From: Cliona cf. orientalis | Taxonomy: Eukaryota > Porifera > Demospongiae > Clionaida > Clionaidae | Reading direction: 5' to 3' | DNA length: 64,000 nt | Assembly (NCBI GenBank): GCA_963930775.1 | Contig: OZ005689.1 | Coordinates: 34,913,194-34,977,193 of the forward strand | Part shown: positions 45,624-57,793 of the stretch, in pieces | Position numbering within the stretch: the stretch's first letter is position 1 | Layout: every line of letters begins with the position of its first letter | The notes under the pieces: model-generated | The model's input: only the letters and a program-made list of their open reading frames with translations | Databases searched by the model: none | What the model was told of the DNA's origin: nothing | Translations under genes and position numbers: made by a program

Positions 45624-46151
45624 CCTGCTATATGTAGTTGGTGAAGCTATTGGGAATTGTACCATATATACAGATCAAGACACCACTCAGTTGTATACAT
45701 CCAGCAGAGCTTAGACATGTGTAGTCTTTAATAGCTAACGGATGCATGGGGTTGTGAATAGCGAGGGCGAGGGAGATTCCTTTGGACCAGGAACTTCAAT
45801 GCATATAATCTGCGGTCTTTGTGCTGCACTAGATCCTTCCATGATAGACATAATAGCCACTCCATGCCATACATAGCTTCACCACCTAACTAGCAACAAT
45901 ATCTGAAGTGTCTGCTTACTATGCAAGCTGTCACTATATTATAGCCTATTAGGGATGTGCTGACACCGGACCACAATGTAATATGGCTGAGTGTGTGATT
46001 TTTTGGTGTGATTGTGCCTGCCTTGGAAGCGATACACTAAGGTGGCCCTGAGGGTCAGTTCTTAGGTGTATCTTCATAGCAGTTTTCAGTTTGGGTTCCG
46101 TTAAGGTTAGATGAATGGAGGTCCAAATAGTTACATTAATTGGGGTGCACT
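45624..46151. other. No supported feature
   Basis: No gene, termini or simple repeats of note. Confidence 0.35.
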
Positions 46152-46245
46152 CAAGAGGGATTGCCCCTCAAACTCACGAAATCGTTACGTTGGGTGCACA
46201 TTATTTCCCAAGGCCTCTTCTGCTGACTCTGACAAGAATGGCAAG
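46152..46245 (+). pseudogene. 94-bp displaced piece of the transposase coding sequence
   Basis: By my reading this is identical to 37808-37901 except for one G-to-A change. It corresponds to part of the linker between the DDE and protease domains. It has no other transposase sequence on either side, so it is an isolated, recent copy. Confidence 0.85.
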
Positions 46246-46532
46246 CTTGAATGGTAAGCCTCCATGCAGTCATCTTCATGTTCAGGAAAGTGGAGTCTAC
46301 CAGTGATGTTAATCGTGGACCTGAGCCTTGCCAGAGTGGTACAGCACTCACCTTTACCAGTTTTATGCCTTGCCTTTACACTTGAGTTATCTCTCAGATT
46401 GATGGTGCAGTGCGGGCGTATGAGCATGTGCATGACGACCATTACCTTACACGTTAAAAATTTAACTCTCTCCTCACTGAAGTGATCACGTATCCCACAA
46501 ACACATGCACGTACAAGTATATATATATGTAA

Positions 46533-46650
46533 TAGTTATATCACGGGCGCGAGGGATGTATGGCATTTATTGCACCGAAGCCCGAGGGCCTTGTGCCCGA
46601 GGGTTGAGGGCAATAAATGCCATGCATCCCGAGTGCGCGTGATATAACTA
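46533..46650. repeat. Palindromic foldback element, 118 bp
   Basis: TAGTTATATCACGGGCGCGA ... GGCATTTATTGC is mirrored by GCAATAAATGCC ... CGTGATATAACTA. The central loop contains the smaller complementary pair CCCGAGGGCC / GGGTTGAGGGC. Confidence 0.8.
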
Positions 46651-49372
46651 GTTTATATCCCGTGGGCATAACTGCCATAGATACGCATAGAACACTAAAA
46701 AAGAAATAAAGGCAAGCTTATCTTACTCGAAACGTACACACAAAGCCGCTCTCTGAGCCGAGTTCTCGAACGTTCGAACGTCAATTGAACTTCTGCATGA
46801 ACGTCTCGTGACAGAGGGGGGTGGTCAAATCCACACAGCAACAGCCATCCGACACTTGACGATGAACTACCATCGTTAGCGTGACCTGCAACGTCGAGCT
46901 CAGAAGCCAAGAAACAAAGCTCGAGCTGTTGGCTATCCCAGAAACAAGGCTACGTGCCTACGCAGTAAGCTTACCTATACCGTGTTGACTCGCGATCGAT
47001 CGATCCACGACTCCGCCCATGCATCGATCTATGGCCCATCGCTTCGAACAGGCGATCTCCCGCTACCTAGCTTTCCCACCATACGCTCTCGCGAGACGCT
47101 CCATTGATAGTTTTACTTTGTTGCTACCAACATGTTTACTATTCAAGGCCTGCAGTATTTAATATTGCATTTTGACTTCCCTTGAGCCACTAATATTGCA
47201 CTGTGGGTTTCCTGGAGCTATTCATATTGCACTGTGGCTTACCTGAGGGTGTTCATATTGCACTGCATGTCTCTAGGAAGTGCATTATGGTGTATATTTT
47301 ACTTAGCAACAACATAGTAACGGGATATAATATATACCCAAACCCATACATATATAAAAAAATTGCTTCCTGTACCTCGTGTATTCGGTGCTCGCTCAGG
47401 CTCACCCCGAAATACATATTGGCAATTCTGATGCATTATTGTGTCATCCCTCACCATCCAGGTAGCCTTGTCTAAGGCTGGCTCTCACTGTCGTGTGTTG
47501 GAGGAGAGGAGTGCCGTCCTCTGGAGGGTCAGGTCAGCAACCATGGGGAAAGACTCCGAATCATGTCAAATCATGACACTAGTCAACAGCAAGGCCAGCC
47601 AATGGCAGGTAATTTAGTATTGCTTATCGCCAGTCCCTCCAAGACATGTTTTTTTATTCCCCACACCACCATGCACACACAGCTGTCTTTCCCCTCTCAC
47701 ATTTATGTTCAGATCTTCGTCTCCCTCATGCACCCACCCTGTATTCAAAGATGGTACGTAGCACATATGTGCCCACATTACTTTACTAATGAACACCATT
47801 GGTGCTAAACCCTCAGTGCTGTGAGATTTATGTTGCAAATTTGCAAGCTAAGCCTGCAGCACTGTTCCTGCTGTTAGCAGTGTTGTAGAGAGTAACTATA
47901 ACCACAAGAACGTATTACTCGATTGCACGGTATTACGTAATAGTACCACGTGCATGCCAGATCAGCAGATCTAGTACAAAGTAAAGCCAAGAAGCGTAGT
48001 TGATGGCCTCTGTGACTAGTGATGAGTCAGTCGAGTTACAAGAACTATCACTTGAGCTACATACTAATCTTCTTTAAATGAAGCGGCTACTGTCTCTTTC
48101 ATCGAGCGAGAGCTTGACAAGAAGGGAAGAAACCCGTGGTGGTCAGAAAATGTCGCCAGAACTTTTGAACAAAGCATTTTCAATGAAATCCACACAATGC
48201 ATATATTGTATCTACGACGAAAAGCCTAATGGCACCTAGTTAGCGTGGTAACAGACACACACACTCACTCACTCACTTACACACAGAACGACTACCGTAA
48301 CCCTCGCGCATGCGCCAAGGGTTAATAATAATACGAATTAATCTACTTTTTCCCCTCTATGATTGCTGTAGGCTTAAGAAGGTTGAACTGGATGTTGTCA
48401 GAGCGTGGTATTCCTGGAGAAGCAGCTAAGGGTGGCTCATGATCAGAGAAAGACAGACACACAGCACTATGCTCTTTCTCACTCTCTCACAGGGTTGTAC
48501 TGTCATTCAGAGGATAGACTGACAGTCCATATCTATATGTGGAGTGCTTGGCTCAAGGTATGTACCTACATGCACATGTACTTCTTGGTTTCTAAGGGAT
48601 TTACTCTGAGTGTTGTGACCCCTGGGGTCCTAGTAAAAAATTTTAAAAAAATATGCCACAAAGAATACCCTTCATTGAAGAAAATCAGGAGTGGGCTGGG
48701 GACAAGGGTATGATGGCTATACACTACACACCTGTAGCGGGGGATTGCTGATGTGAGTGTGTGGAAGTGGTCATTTGGTTAGGGTTGTATCTGGAAGGAA
48801 CACATACATGTACATAACTCTCGAGGTAGCTTATCAAGCATAGGTGGTGTGTTATGGTGACGGTATTGTTGCCCACATAGATATAAACAGCTGCATGTTC
48901 AGCCTTAGCTTGTGCACGCGCAGTGCAGTAACTGATGCTTTTCTGCGACAATCTTTTTTTCTGTATAATGTGTTGCTTGAAAACATATTCACGTTTATTT
49001 TGAGTTATACATGTACATGTACTCCAAATTGATAACTTTAGTCAGAGTGCTACAGATGTATGTTACAGTGTACAAGTGCATTGAAAGTGAGAGAGATCAG
49101 CTACTCAACATACACTGCAATATTAGAATTGGCACACTCAGCATTAATTTATGTGTATGCACAGCAATAGTCATGAAGTGTTTCAGTACACCACCACAAA
49201 ACTACTTAGTTCTTATATTTGCACAATTGCTAAGTCAGCAAACATCTAATACAGTGTGTGCATGCACAATACTTAGGCCTGGGTGAGTGCTGTGATCTAT
49301 ATATGTACTGTTCTACTGTTACATATTTTGAGTAGAAGAAAGAAAAAGCAATGTACCTGTATGTGTGTGTAC
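46651..49372. other. Gene-poor; 31-bp tandem repeat at 47162-47262
   Basis: ATATTGCA recurs at 47162, 47193, 47224 and 47255, an exact 31-bp period, with CTGTGG-(G/C)TT-CCTGAG/GAG between. A family A-like end (GCGCATGCGCCAAGGGTTAA) sits at about 48306. Frames near 48360-48440 looked faintly coding but have no consistent splice sites. Confidence 0.4.
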
Positions 49373-49562
49373 CTATCAACGCTGCCACACACTCCTCTCT
49401 CTGTGGAATTAGCGCGGTACAGTTGCTGACTCGGTCTAAGTTGTGACTAAACTGGATGAAGATGACATTGGAGAATTCAAACCCCACAGTGCTGCTGATG
49501 AGGCCTGGCATTGGCCGAAACTTAATTGGTAGAATTGGTTCCAGCACATCGGGCAGGATTAG
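49373..49562 (-). CDS. Candidate isolated exon
   Basis: On the - strand a 190-nt open block reads LILPDVLEPILPIKF, RPMPGLISSTVGFEF and SNVIFIQFSHNLDRV in one frame. It lies between an AG acceptor (CATGCGCAG, 49563-49564) and a GATAG|GTACACAC donor (49373/49372). The composition is protein-like, but no neighbouring exon was found and I do not recognise the family. Confidence 0.3.
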
Positions 49563-49666
49563 CTGCGCATGTGATCTGTGTACTGTTCTACTGCTACAGA
49601 CATGTACACTTGAGAGAGAGCTACTCAAAATACATAATAGTGCACATGCATGTGTGTATATTTATC

Positions 49667-49703
<37 letters not shown>

Positions 49704-51779
49704 CAATTTAATTCTTTTTTAGAGAGTGATAGAAAGGACTATTTGAATCCAAAGAACTTTTAAGTAAGGATCGATTTACAGGGAGTGTAGACAGACTTCT
49801 GTGTATTTATGTTCATTCTGATTTAGATATGGCACCCAATAGTATCAAAAAGTGTCCAATTCCCCTGAAATTATATTCATGCATACCAGAATGCACCTTT
49901 GGATTATTATGCATTGTGTCAGTACCTAGCCATCTGGATCCCATCACCTGGCTATAGTCCTCTCTCTCCCCTCTGTTTCATTCTCTCTCATACACACTCC
50001 CCCTTATTCTCCCTCTCTCCAAGACCTATTGCAGTTAATCTAGAAATGATTGTCCTAGCTTGTGAGTACATCCTATAATTAGTGTTTTGCAATATATATA
50101 TAGGGGATACATTTTTGAGAAGTAATTATATACATGTATATACAACGAAAAATATTTTTCAGAGCGACGACAATTTTTCTTGTATAGTTTGTGTCCTTTT
50201 CTTGTATAGTTTGTGTCCTAACCTGGAAGGCATAAAATATGCACTCTCCTACAAGTTCAGAAGACTCACGATTGGTCAGAATTGTTGTGCCGTGTGTACA
50301 AACGAGGTTGCCAGGGCCTACGGCCCATAAAGATGCATTCTCGAGCTCGAGCGAGCGGTGCGAGCGCCGTATGTTTCGATAAGCCTGCTCGGCAGGCCAC
50401 CGAGCCTCATTCGACGTTCTCACTCCGCTCGAACGTCGCCATTACACGGTGAATTTGATCAGCTACTCTTGGCCTGCAGTGAGGGGTGTGGTCTTCATCT
50501 GCATGTGTGCGCTGTACGAACTGGCACTCGATTGTACTATAGCATGCTGTTAGTAGTGTTCAGTCACATTATCCCATGATTGTGACTTCTTAACCACCTT
50601 AAGTAGTTAACACACATGGTGATTGTAAGTAGCAAGGAGCTACGTAGAAATATTTCTGTTTGTGAGTTGATCATTAAAATACACATACACATATACACAC
50701 ATAAATACACATAACTGTAATATACAGTCATGTGGCTTGGCTGTTGTCTAGCAACCATAGTTGATTTTATACTAATCTATAGAGCCTGTACTCCATTGCA
50801 AAGTAGGTAAAGCAACATGAGCTAAATATGCACCACTAGGATGCATCTCTTTTATACGTATGTGTATGTATCCATGTGTGTGTGTGTGCGTGTCTGTACG
50901 TATGTGTGTATGTCACTACAGTGTGGCCCCACTCCTCCTTTAGGTACCTTTCTGCTTTAACAAGACATGATATTTTTTTATTCACCAACCCCCCCCCTCC
51001 CCACACATACAGAGTTGTCTTCACCCTCTCAATAATTATTAGGCTCATGTACTTGTAGTTATTTTTCATCTTCCTCCCCTCTCCTTTGAAAAAATTCCTA
51101 GAAAGTCTTGTAATAAGAGTATGCATACTTTTATCTCGAAACTTCATCCACCACCCACCCTGCATGCAAAAACATTGCTAAAAATACGACCTTGATGTTA
51201 ATGCTTCAAGTAGTGACACTACAGCTGCTCCAGGTAGTGTGTATAGTATAGTGGCCAGTATATTTTAGAAAACCGTAGTACAGCTCCATGATGCCACAAA
51301 CCAGACTATTGTCCACTATGCAGCTATTCATACACCCATCAGACTTCTCTGAGTACATGTAGTTTGTTTTCCATCATAGTACAAAATGAGATGTTTGCTG
51401 ACTGGGCATGTAATTGTGCAATTCCATGTAAGGTAATTCAGTGGTTTTGTGGTATTGTACTGAAACAGCTGACTTGCTTGTATTATCCTGAGCATAGAAT
51501 CATCCAAATTACACTTAGTAGAAATGAGGTACATTTTGTATGCCCCTGTATACAGAGCATGCAATGCTGCTGTTACAAGCCATTCCTTTATTCTCTCCCT
51601 TAAAGTTGAGCCAGGGCATTGTGACATGATGCCTTGAATGAGCCTCACTGATACTGTTAACAGTGATCCTGCCAACACCCAGCCAAGCACAACTGTCTCC
51701 AAACGTCACACAGAGAGGTCAACTAAGCAATGACAGTAGCAATTGAATCCAAAAACCAGACCAAGTGGGGGTAAAAGCA
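49563..51779. other. Gene-free, repeat-rich
   Basis: A (CT)n tract lies at about 49671-49700. A 22-bp unit (TCTTGTATAGTTTGTGTCCT) is duplicated at 50176-50220. About 50770-50945 is the inverted copy of 58465-58680 (GTGTGGCCCCACTCCTCCT against its complement). Positions 51397-51490 repeat 11628-11725. Positions 51590-51650 resemble 41110-41175 of the large transposon. Confidence 0.45.
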
Positions 51780-51843
51780 AAGCTTTAGATGATTTCACTA
51801 AAGAATGTTTTCCAAAGCTGCTATGAGTACACATCTGATTTGT

Positions 51844-52792
51844 CAGTCTACACTAAGACCACCGGAAGTCCATATACGTACAATACATTTTAATGTCAAC
51901 GCGCAGTTTGCATGGCGCCTATGGGGGTTAATGATATGCATGCCATGCATGTGGGGTCAAAAAAAGTGCATGTCTATGTACAACCGTATCTTCTAGTGTG
52001 AGGTAGCTATCGTTCTATCTCAAGTACCATTGAAAAGAGGAAGAGCTGAGCTTCACTTTGATACCAAGAATAAGAGTAAGCGTGCCGAGATGACCGATGT
52101 AGAGATGACAAAGATTTCGGCTGCGTATGGCTGAGGGCATCTTTGAATTGGGGGCAAATCAGTAACTATCAAACCAGCGCTAGGGGACTTGGTGCACAAG
52201 TAGGTAAGTACCAGAGCAGTTATTCCGCTGAATCCCGAGTCTTACAGGACCACTCTGCCACCATGAGCGCTCTTTGAAGATCGAAAATAATTTATCACTT
52301 TAGTCTGTTCTATTTTCTTAGTAGTAGTTAACTAGACTGTCAACCAAAGAAAAAACTAAACTTTAGCTACTAAACTAGCTAGGTTATAGCTACCAACTCT
52401 TCGTCTTGAGTACTTTCTTCGTGATACTTCAACTCGCTCGTCCATTTTTCGATCTTTTCTGGCTGAATGGAACTTTGAATTGGGGGCAAATCAGTAACTC
52501 TCGTTCCAGAACCAAAAACGAGGCATCCTCGATGTCTATACCATAGTGGCAGTGTATAGCAGTAGCGTGGAACAGAACCGCTCGAGGCGCTTCAAGAAAC
52601 GAGCCTTCGAAAACGAGAAAAATTCATTCTGTCCTGGGTAGGGCGCGGTACACGGATAGATATGCGGACATATACGATATTATTGCGTGTACTCGCGTAT
52701 AATCGCGTAATACGTACGCGCGCGTGCGTAATCATACGCAGTAAAACATCATTTCCGGTTTGCCATTAAACGGGTGGTCTTAGTGTAGACTG
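51844..52792. mobile_element. TIR element in the transposon half-copy, 3-bp target duplication
   Basis: CAGTCTACACTAAGACCACC and GGTGGTCTTAGTGTAGACTG are perfect 20-bp inverted ends, flanked by TGT on both sides. The intact paralogue reads TGATTTGTAATCAG without interruption at 41051-41064. The interior contains a duplicated TTTGAATTGGGGGCAAATCA (52142, 52482) and no long frame. Confidence 0.85.
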
Positions 52793-53588
52793 TGTAATCA
52801 GAGTAGGGTGGGGAGATATTTAGTTTGTGTGCTTACAGTTCGATCCAGGAATCAGCCATTCCTTCTTTCTCTCCCTTGAATTTGAGCTGGGGCATTATGT
52901 AGTAGACATGCTGCTTCGAGGGTCACCTGTGCATCTGCCTCCGCGTGGCGTGACCTGGGATAGGAGTTACATGTGCATAGAAATGTCTCCATAATCAGGT
53001 CCTAGTAGCTACCATATCATCATCCCTTCACTATAGTTTATGGTTCTGTTGTACATGTAATTCTGAAGCCAAATGATGCACACCATCGCTGTCTCTTTGA
53101 GAGAGAGAGAAATATTTTTTGTTCATGGGGAGCTGTTAGGTAAGGCTTTGCAAAGAGTTGTGTCTCCCTTCCCATTGACTGATATATGTTGTTGAATTCT
53201 GACCGTAACATCTTTTCTGTGTCCCATCCTCATAAAGTAGCAATTTATTTTTCTGCATGTGGTTGTGAGGCATTTATGGTGTAATCTGTGATAATGTATG
53301 ATGTAACCTATGGTGTAATTACTTCCCGAGTCCCAATCAACAAAAAAAAAAAGTCGGCTCTTGCTATGATGAAATTATGATGAAACCTATGATGTAATTG
53401 CTGTGAAGACTGTTTAAAAATGTTTAACATGCATGAAAGCTTATTGGGGCCCAGAATTCGAACCTAGCGTAGTATGTTGAATAACAAAACTGTTGAAATT
53501 TCCAGCACAAATCTCTGTATAAATCAGCACAACACGTAACAGACCATACACCTGTACATGTACCTTGAGTTTCAGAAAATTGTAGCAA

Positions 53589-54198
53589 CTAGAGCTCTAT
53601 AGAGCACATACCCCGCGCGCACATTGTGCAATCTATAGATTTACTTTCGTTGCATGGCTATAATTTGTGAATTTCAGAGAAATAATAGGAATGCTGCTTA
53701 GTTGTAGCTACTGGGGGTTCTGGTGACACTTGAGAAAGTGCTCTCTGCACCCGGACCTAGCCCAGACTAGGAACATATGAATTTCTATCTATATTTGTTA
53801 TAGCAATAGTAGAATGGCCTACATCTTACAATCACTTACATTATGATTGGTTCCATAGGGCAGTCACTCGGACATCACCAGCATTATTTAGAATATCAAC
53901 GACCTTTACCAGTCACACGCTTGGCCACTTAGTTGTGTGCATGAGCAGCACAATTGGTATGCATATGGATTGATGGGCACTGTCGATAGGCGTGGCTACG
54001 GTGGCAAACAAAAAGGCACTATTTGTGACGCTCGTGGACCCTATCCCTCGATTTAATCCATTTTTTCGCCGAATTCGATTCATTCTTCATGATTACAAGT
54101 CGCATAGACACCTATATCTCGAGATATGGCGATTTTTGTGCTAACAACAACGACGATACAACCGATTACTTTACCCCTTGCGCATGCGTGCGGGGTAA
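53589..54198 (+). mobile_element. Family A repeat, copy 3
   Basis: It begins CTAGAGCTCTATAGAGCACA and ends GCGCATGCGTGCGGGGTAA. It interrupts arm Y, as shown by the uninterrupted partner at 14660-14720. The middle part has diverged strongly from copies 1 and 2. Confidence 0.75.
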
Positions 54199-54375
54199 TA
54201 ATATTATGGATACACCCACATTTGATAGTAACCCAGTATTGCTCTGCAGACCTCTAAATGACCACCCCCAAATAAGATGGATACCCTTCTCACAAAATGA
54301 CTACACCCTCCATAATTATGATACTAATATAGCCCCATACACATGCTGAGCTAGTGAACAACACCAGGAACACAT

Positions 54376-55761
54376 TACCATCTCACATGCACAAGGGATA
54401 AAGTAATTGGTTTTGTCTGTCTGTCTGCCTGTCACCACAAAATCGCCAGATCTGGACATCTAGGCATCTGAGCGACTAATAAATATGACAAATCCATACA
54501 AGTCGTCCAAAATTTGTCTTCATTATGCTTCAAATGGTTTGGCAAGGCGGCCCACGAGCATCGTAAACACTGCGTCTTTGTTGGCGACACCTATCGACTC
54601 GATCCATCCACTGCAGGCCATGTGTATACGTCACATACGTACATGTACGCCCACTACCGCTGCAGCTCTCATTTCAGATGTGGATGCAGATACAATGTGC
54701 GAAGGGGTAGGTGCTCTATACAATGTTCATCACATTGTCAAGCGCAAACAGTAGGTATTGTCAGGTACATTTTCATCAGTTCTTGTTCATACACGGGCAC
54801 AATGTATGGCTAGTTATAGCCTAGTTTTAGTTCTACAGAGACTTTTTTCAACACTGTGTCTACTGTACTGGCACCGGTACCCAAGATTTAGTGCTTGGAG
54901 TACCGGCAGCTCTAATATTAGCTATAGCTAATAGCCACTAATACTGAGTGCTAGACGGCTAGTGAGTAGTGGGGGGGGGGGGGGGGGGGTTGGGTTTCGC
55001 TAATCGGTTAGTGATGAGAGGTTATGGGTTTGTTGACAAAGGGTTAGTATTATAGTGACAAGGTGTATAAAGGTGGCAAAAAACTGCATCCAGCAGCAGC
55101 GAGCTGGGTTGGCAGAGTGGACTAGGGCTAGGGCTGGTGGAGCGGTGGGTGTGGGTTCAAATCCTGCTTGATCTTTAGATTTTTTTTTTATTCCACTTTT
55201 GAAAAATTTTCTAAGTTTTTTGGCGGGCTAGTTTGCCGGTACTCGAAGCGCTAAATTTTCAGTACTGGTGCCGGTACGGTAGACACAGCCTTTTTTCAAT
55301 TGTTGCTGTTTGAGTTAGCACTGTACATTAATCTGTGATGGCAATTTTGATCTCGCTACAATGCATGGTGCAAGTACAAGCCACATTGAGACTACTATCC
55401 CCGTAATCAGTAGTCTTGTGCCCAGCCTCTATGTTGCATGCAGAAAATAAAAGTATGGTGAAATGCGCATGGTTCCCGCAATATCTCATTGCGTCCTTTC
55501 AGAATAGTGTCCGTAAAGTTCAGACGAGGGCGATAAGCTCAAATGTAGCTGGCGAGGACGTGGATGATCCATGCCTACCTACTGGGACAGAAAAATCTCA
55601 TTTATACAGCTGCCATTTGATCGTCTGGTTGAGAATCGGGCACTGAGACACTCGGACTCCATAATTTGCCAAGATTGTGCTTTCAAAGCGTCGGTTGGGT
55701 GTAAGGCTGCGTGAATTGTGCATATAAGCAAAACATCGTGATAACGCTATCACTGACAATA
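54376..55761. mobile_element. Composite repeat B, copy 2, with large insertion
   Basis: TTGGTTTTGTCTGTCTGTCT, TTTGTTGGCGACACCTATCG and AAATGTAGCTGGCGAGGACG align with 16360-16720. The first copy lacks the roughly 800 bp between about 54610 and 55410 here, which hold a poly-G run (54970-54988) and the tRNA-like block. Confidence 0.5.
55096..55185 (+). repeat. tRNA-derived SINE-like sequence
   Basis: TGGCAGAGTGG fits a Pol III A box and GGGTTCAAATCC fits a B box, about 50 bp apart, followed by a T9 tract at 55179. A T-stem can be drawn (GTGGG / CCTGC with wobble pairs), but the 5' and 3' ends do not pair as an acceptor stem. It is therefore a tRNA relic or SINE head, not a working tRNA gene. 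Confidence 0.5.
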
Positions 55762-56058
55762 CAGTGGAACCCTGCATGACGGACACCCCTCAACGGCGGA
55801 CACCTGCGATATAACGGAAAATTCTGAATGTCCGGATTATATTTCCATAGACTTCAATACATTCAACCCCCCTCAACAGCGGACACCACGCTATTCCGTA
55901 AAACGGACACTTATTTTGGTCCCGCAGTGATGCTTTATCATAGCTGGCCTCGATTGTAGGAGGGGCATGGTCAACCACTACCCCTGAGCTAAGGACACTT
56001 CGCTATAGCAGACTAAAATTTTGGTCCCAATGGTGTCCGCTTTAGAGGGTTTCCACTG
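55762..56058. mobile_element. TA-flanked MITE, CAGTGGAAACCCT-type termini
   Basis: CAGTGGAACCCTGCATGACG at the left and TTTAGAGGGTTTCCACTG at the right, with TA outside. GGACACC and GGTGTCC blocks face each other inside. This is a typical non-autonomous Tc1/mariner-type element. Confidence 0.8.
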
Positions 56059-57000
56059 TATTTGTTTGCGTGTCATAATAATATTACGTTGTGTACATCT
56101 GGAACCAAAGTTGAAAAAACATTTCACCACACTCTTTTTCTGATCTGCGTATGGGTACGAAAATATGCAATCAGGTACTTTGGGAAGACTTCCGTTCCTT
56201 TGGTAACATATCAGGAGGAGGAGGAAGGATCTGGTGTTGTGCCCATACTGGAGTTGTACAAGTGCTTAGCTGCTATGCCTGTGTGCAAAACCTCACTCGT
56301 GAGATGTAGTCTAGTAGCCTAGCAAGCCCTGTAAAAATTGGTGATGACGTGGAGCAATCTGATTGAGCTCCACTCCTGGCTGCAGCAGGTACTAGTCTCG
56401 TATACATAGGCATAACACTAGAGCCTTCCTCCTCCCCAGTCATAACAATACAAACCTAGCGTTCCAAGCCCAGTAAATTAAAATCAGGCGACATGCATCA
56501 TACAGTTCCATAGTCAGGAAAGGCGAGAAAACTATCAGTACGCCATATTATTATATTATGCTCACACAAATAGAGATCATCTCACAACTATGAGAATCGA
56601 ATCGTGTCACACACGACAGACACAGACACACACACAAAACTTACCTATAATCTCGGTAGTGCGCAGACTAAGTTCACGTAGTCTCGTCCCGGATCCCCAG
56701 ACGAAAGTTCACGTGGTACGATGGCCGATATGCGCACGCGCAGTTTGACAGGGGAGGGGCTGGTGCAGATATGCGCGTGCGCAGTTGGACAGGGGAGGGG
56801 CTGATGCATGTGCATTTGGAAGGGGTGGGGCTGAAAGCACGACCTTTGACCTTAAAATTGACGACCGACAGCGGATACCAAACGGAGTCATTCATGTCTC
56901 CTACAACGCTAAAAATGCTCAGCAAAGGGTAAGCGGCTAAAATAGACTTATATCAGCGCTTTTGGGGCAATTTGGGGATATATCCACCCACGCAATTAAA
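56059..57000 (+). repeat. Composite repeat B/C, right part
   Basis: It aligns with 16930-17160 and 17460-18195 (AGGAGGAGGAAGGATCTGGT, TAGTCTCGTATACATAGGCA, GCAATTTGGGGATATATCCA). It lacks the MITE that interrupts the first copy at 17184. Confidence 0.6.
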
Positions 57001-57590
57001 TGGTACCTTAAAAAGAGATAGACAGAGAGGAGCAAATATACATGTACATGTTAATAGTATGCGTCTACATGTACAGGTCCTATGGTGCTAACTTACTCCA
57101 GCACGACACACGCACACTACTACATAGTCACGAATATTTCACTTTTTATGGCACTAGGCTTGCATGAATTACTCTGCAGACAAGGTACGTGGTACGTAGA
57201 TCAATCAACCACACCTAGCCAGGGTTTCATCCAGTGACAAAAATTTGGGGTGGAAGCATAATAAATGAGTGGGTGTGTTCCTTGGGACATATTTTAGGAG
57301 AATTTCTCTAATTCTTCCATATTGTTTCAGATAATTTTCAAATGCTAGTGATGGTGATTTACTGTGATAATATTATGATGCTTAATTTAATTAAAGTCAA
57401 ATTTTTAAGGGGGGGGGGGAAGTGAGGGAGTTTGGAGGGGAAGCTTCCCCCCTGGGCCCTCCCTCCTCCCCAATTGGATGAAACCAGTTCCACCTCATCA
57501 TTAAAGAGGCTGGGCTTCCCTCCTTCCTTGCCCATCTCTCTCTCACTCTCTGGTAATTTGCAATAGCACAGAAAAGCTGTTAGCTTAAAA
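57001..57590. other. No supported feature
   Basis: AT-rich sequence with a G run at about 57410-57420. No gene or paired termini were seen. Confidence 0.35.
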
Positions 57591-57793
57591 ATAATGTATA
57601 GCCGGAAATTCGGTGGTTTGGCGGTCTATAGTACAACCACCAAATTAAAATCTGCCAAAATTTCCTACTCGCATATAGGTATGGCTATCCCGTACCGAAC
57701 CGCCAAATTTAAATCCGACAATATTCTCAAAATAGAGATTTTGGGCCCAATCGCCAAATTTAATTCCCGCCAATATTTCCGGCTATACGGTAA
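57591..57793. mobile_element. MITE, TATAGCCGGAAAT termini, left end worn
   Basis: TGTATAGCCGGAAATTCGGT at the left and ATTTCCGGCTATACGGTA at the right are inverted. Internal ACCGCCAAATTTAAATCC matches 63453-63664, of which this is an inverted relative. Confidence 0.7.

Larger units (their letters stand above)
51780..54375 (+). mobile_element. 3' half of a second copy of the large transposon (core end plus arm Y)
   Basis: 51780-51843 and 52793-53475 align with 40990-41730 of the intact element. From 53476 the sequence departs from the intact element's arm and instead matches, inverted, 14610-14815: first 53476-53585, then, after a family A insertion (53589-54198), 54203-54375 (ACATTTGATAGTAACCCAGT against its complement near 14665). 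No transposase coding sequence is present here. Confidence 0.65.

Noticed and set aside
55096..55185. Functional tRNA gene
   Set aside because: A and B boxes are present, but the 5' and 3' ends cannot form an acceptor stem.
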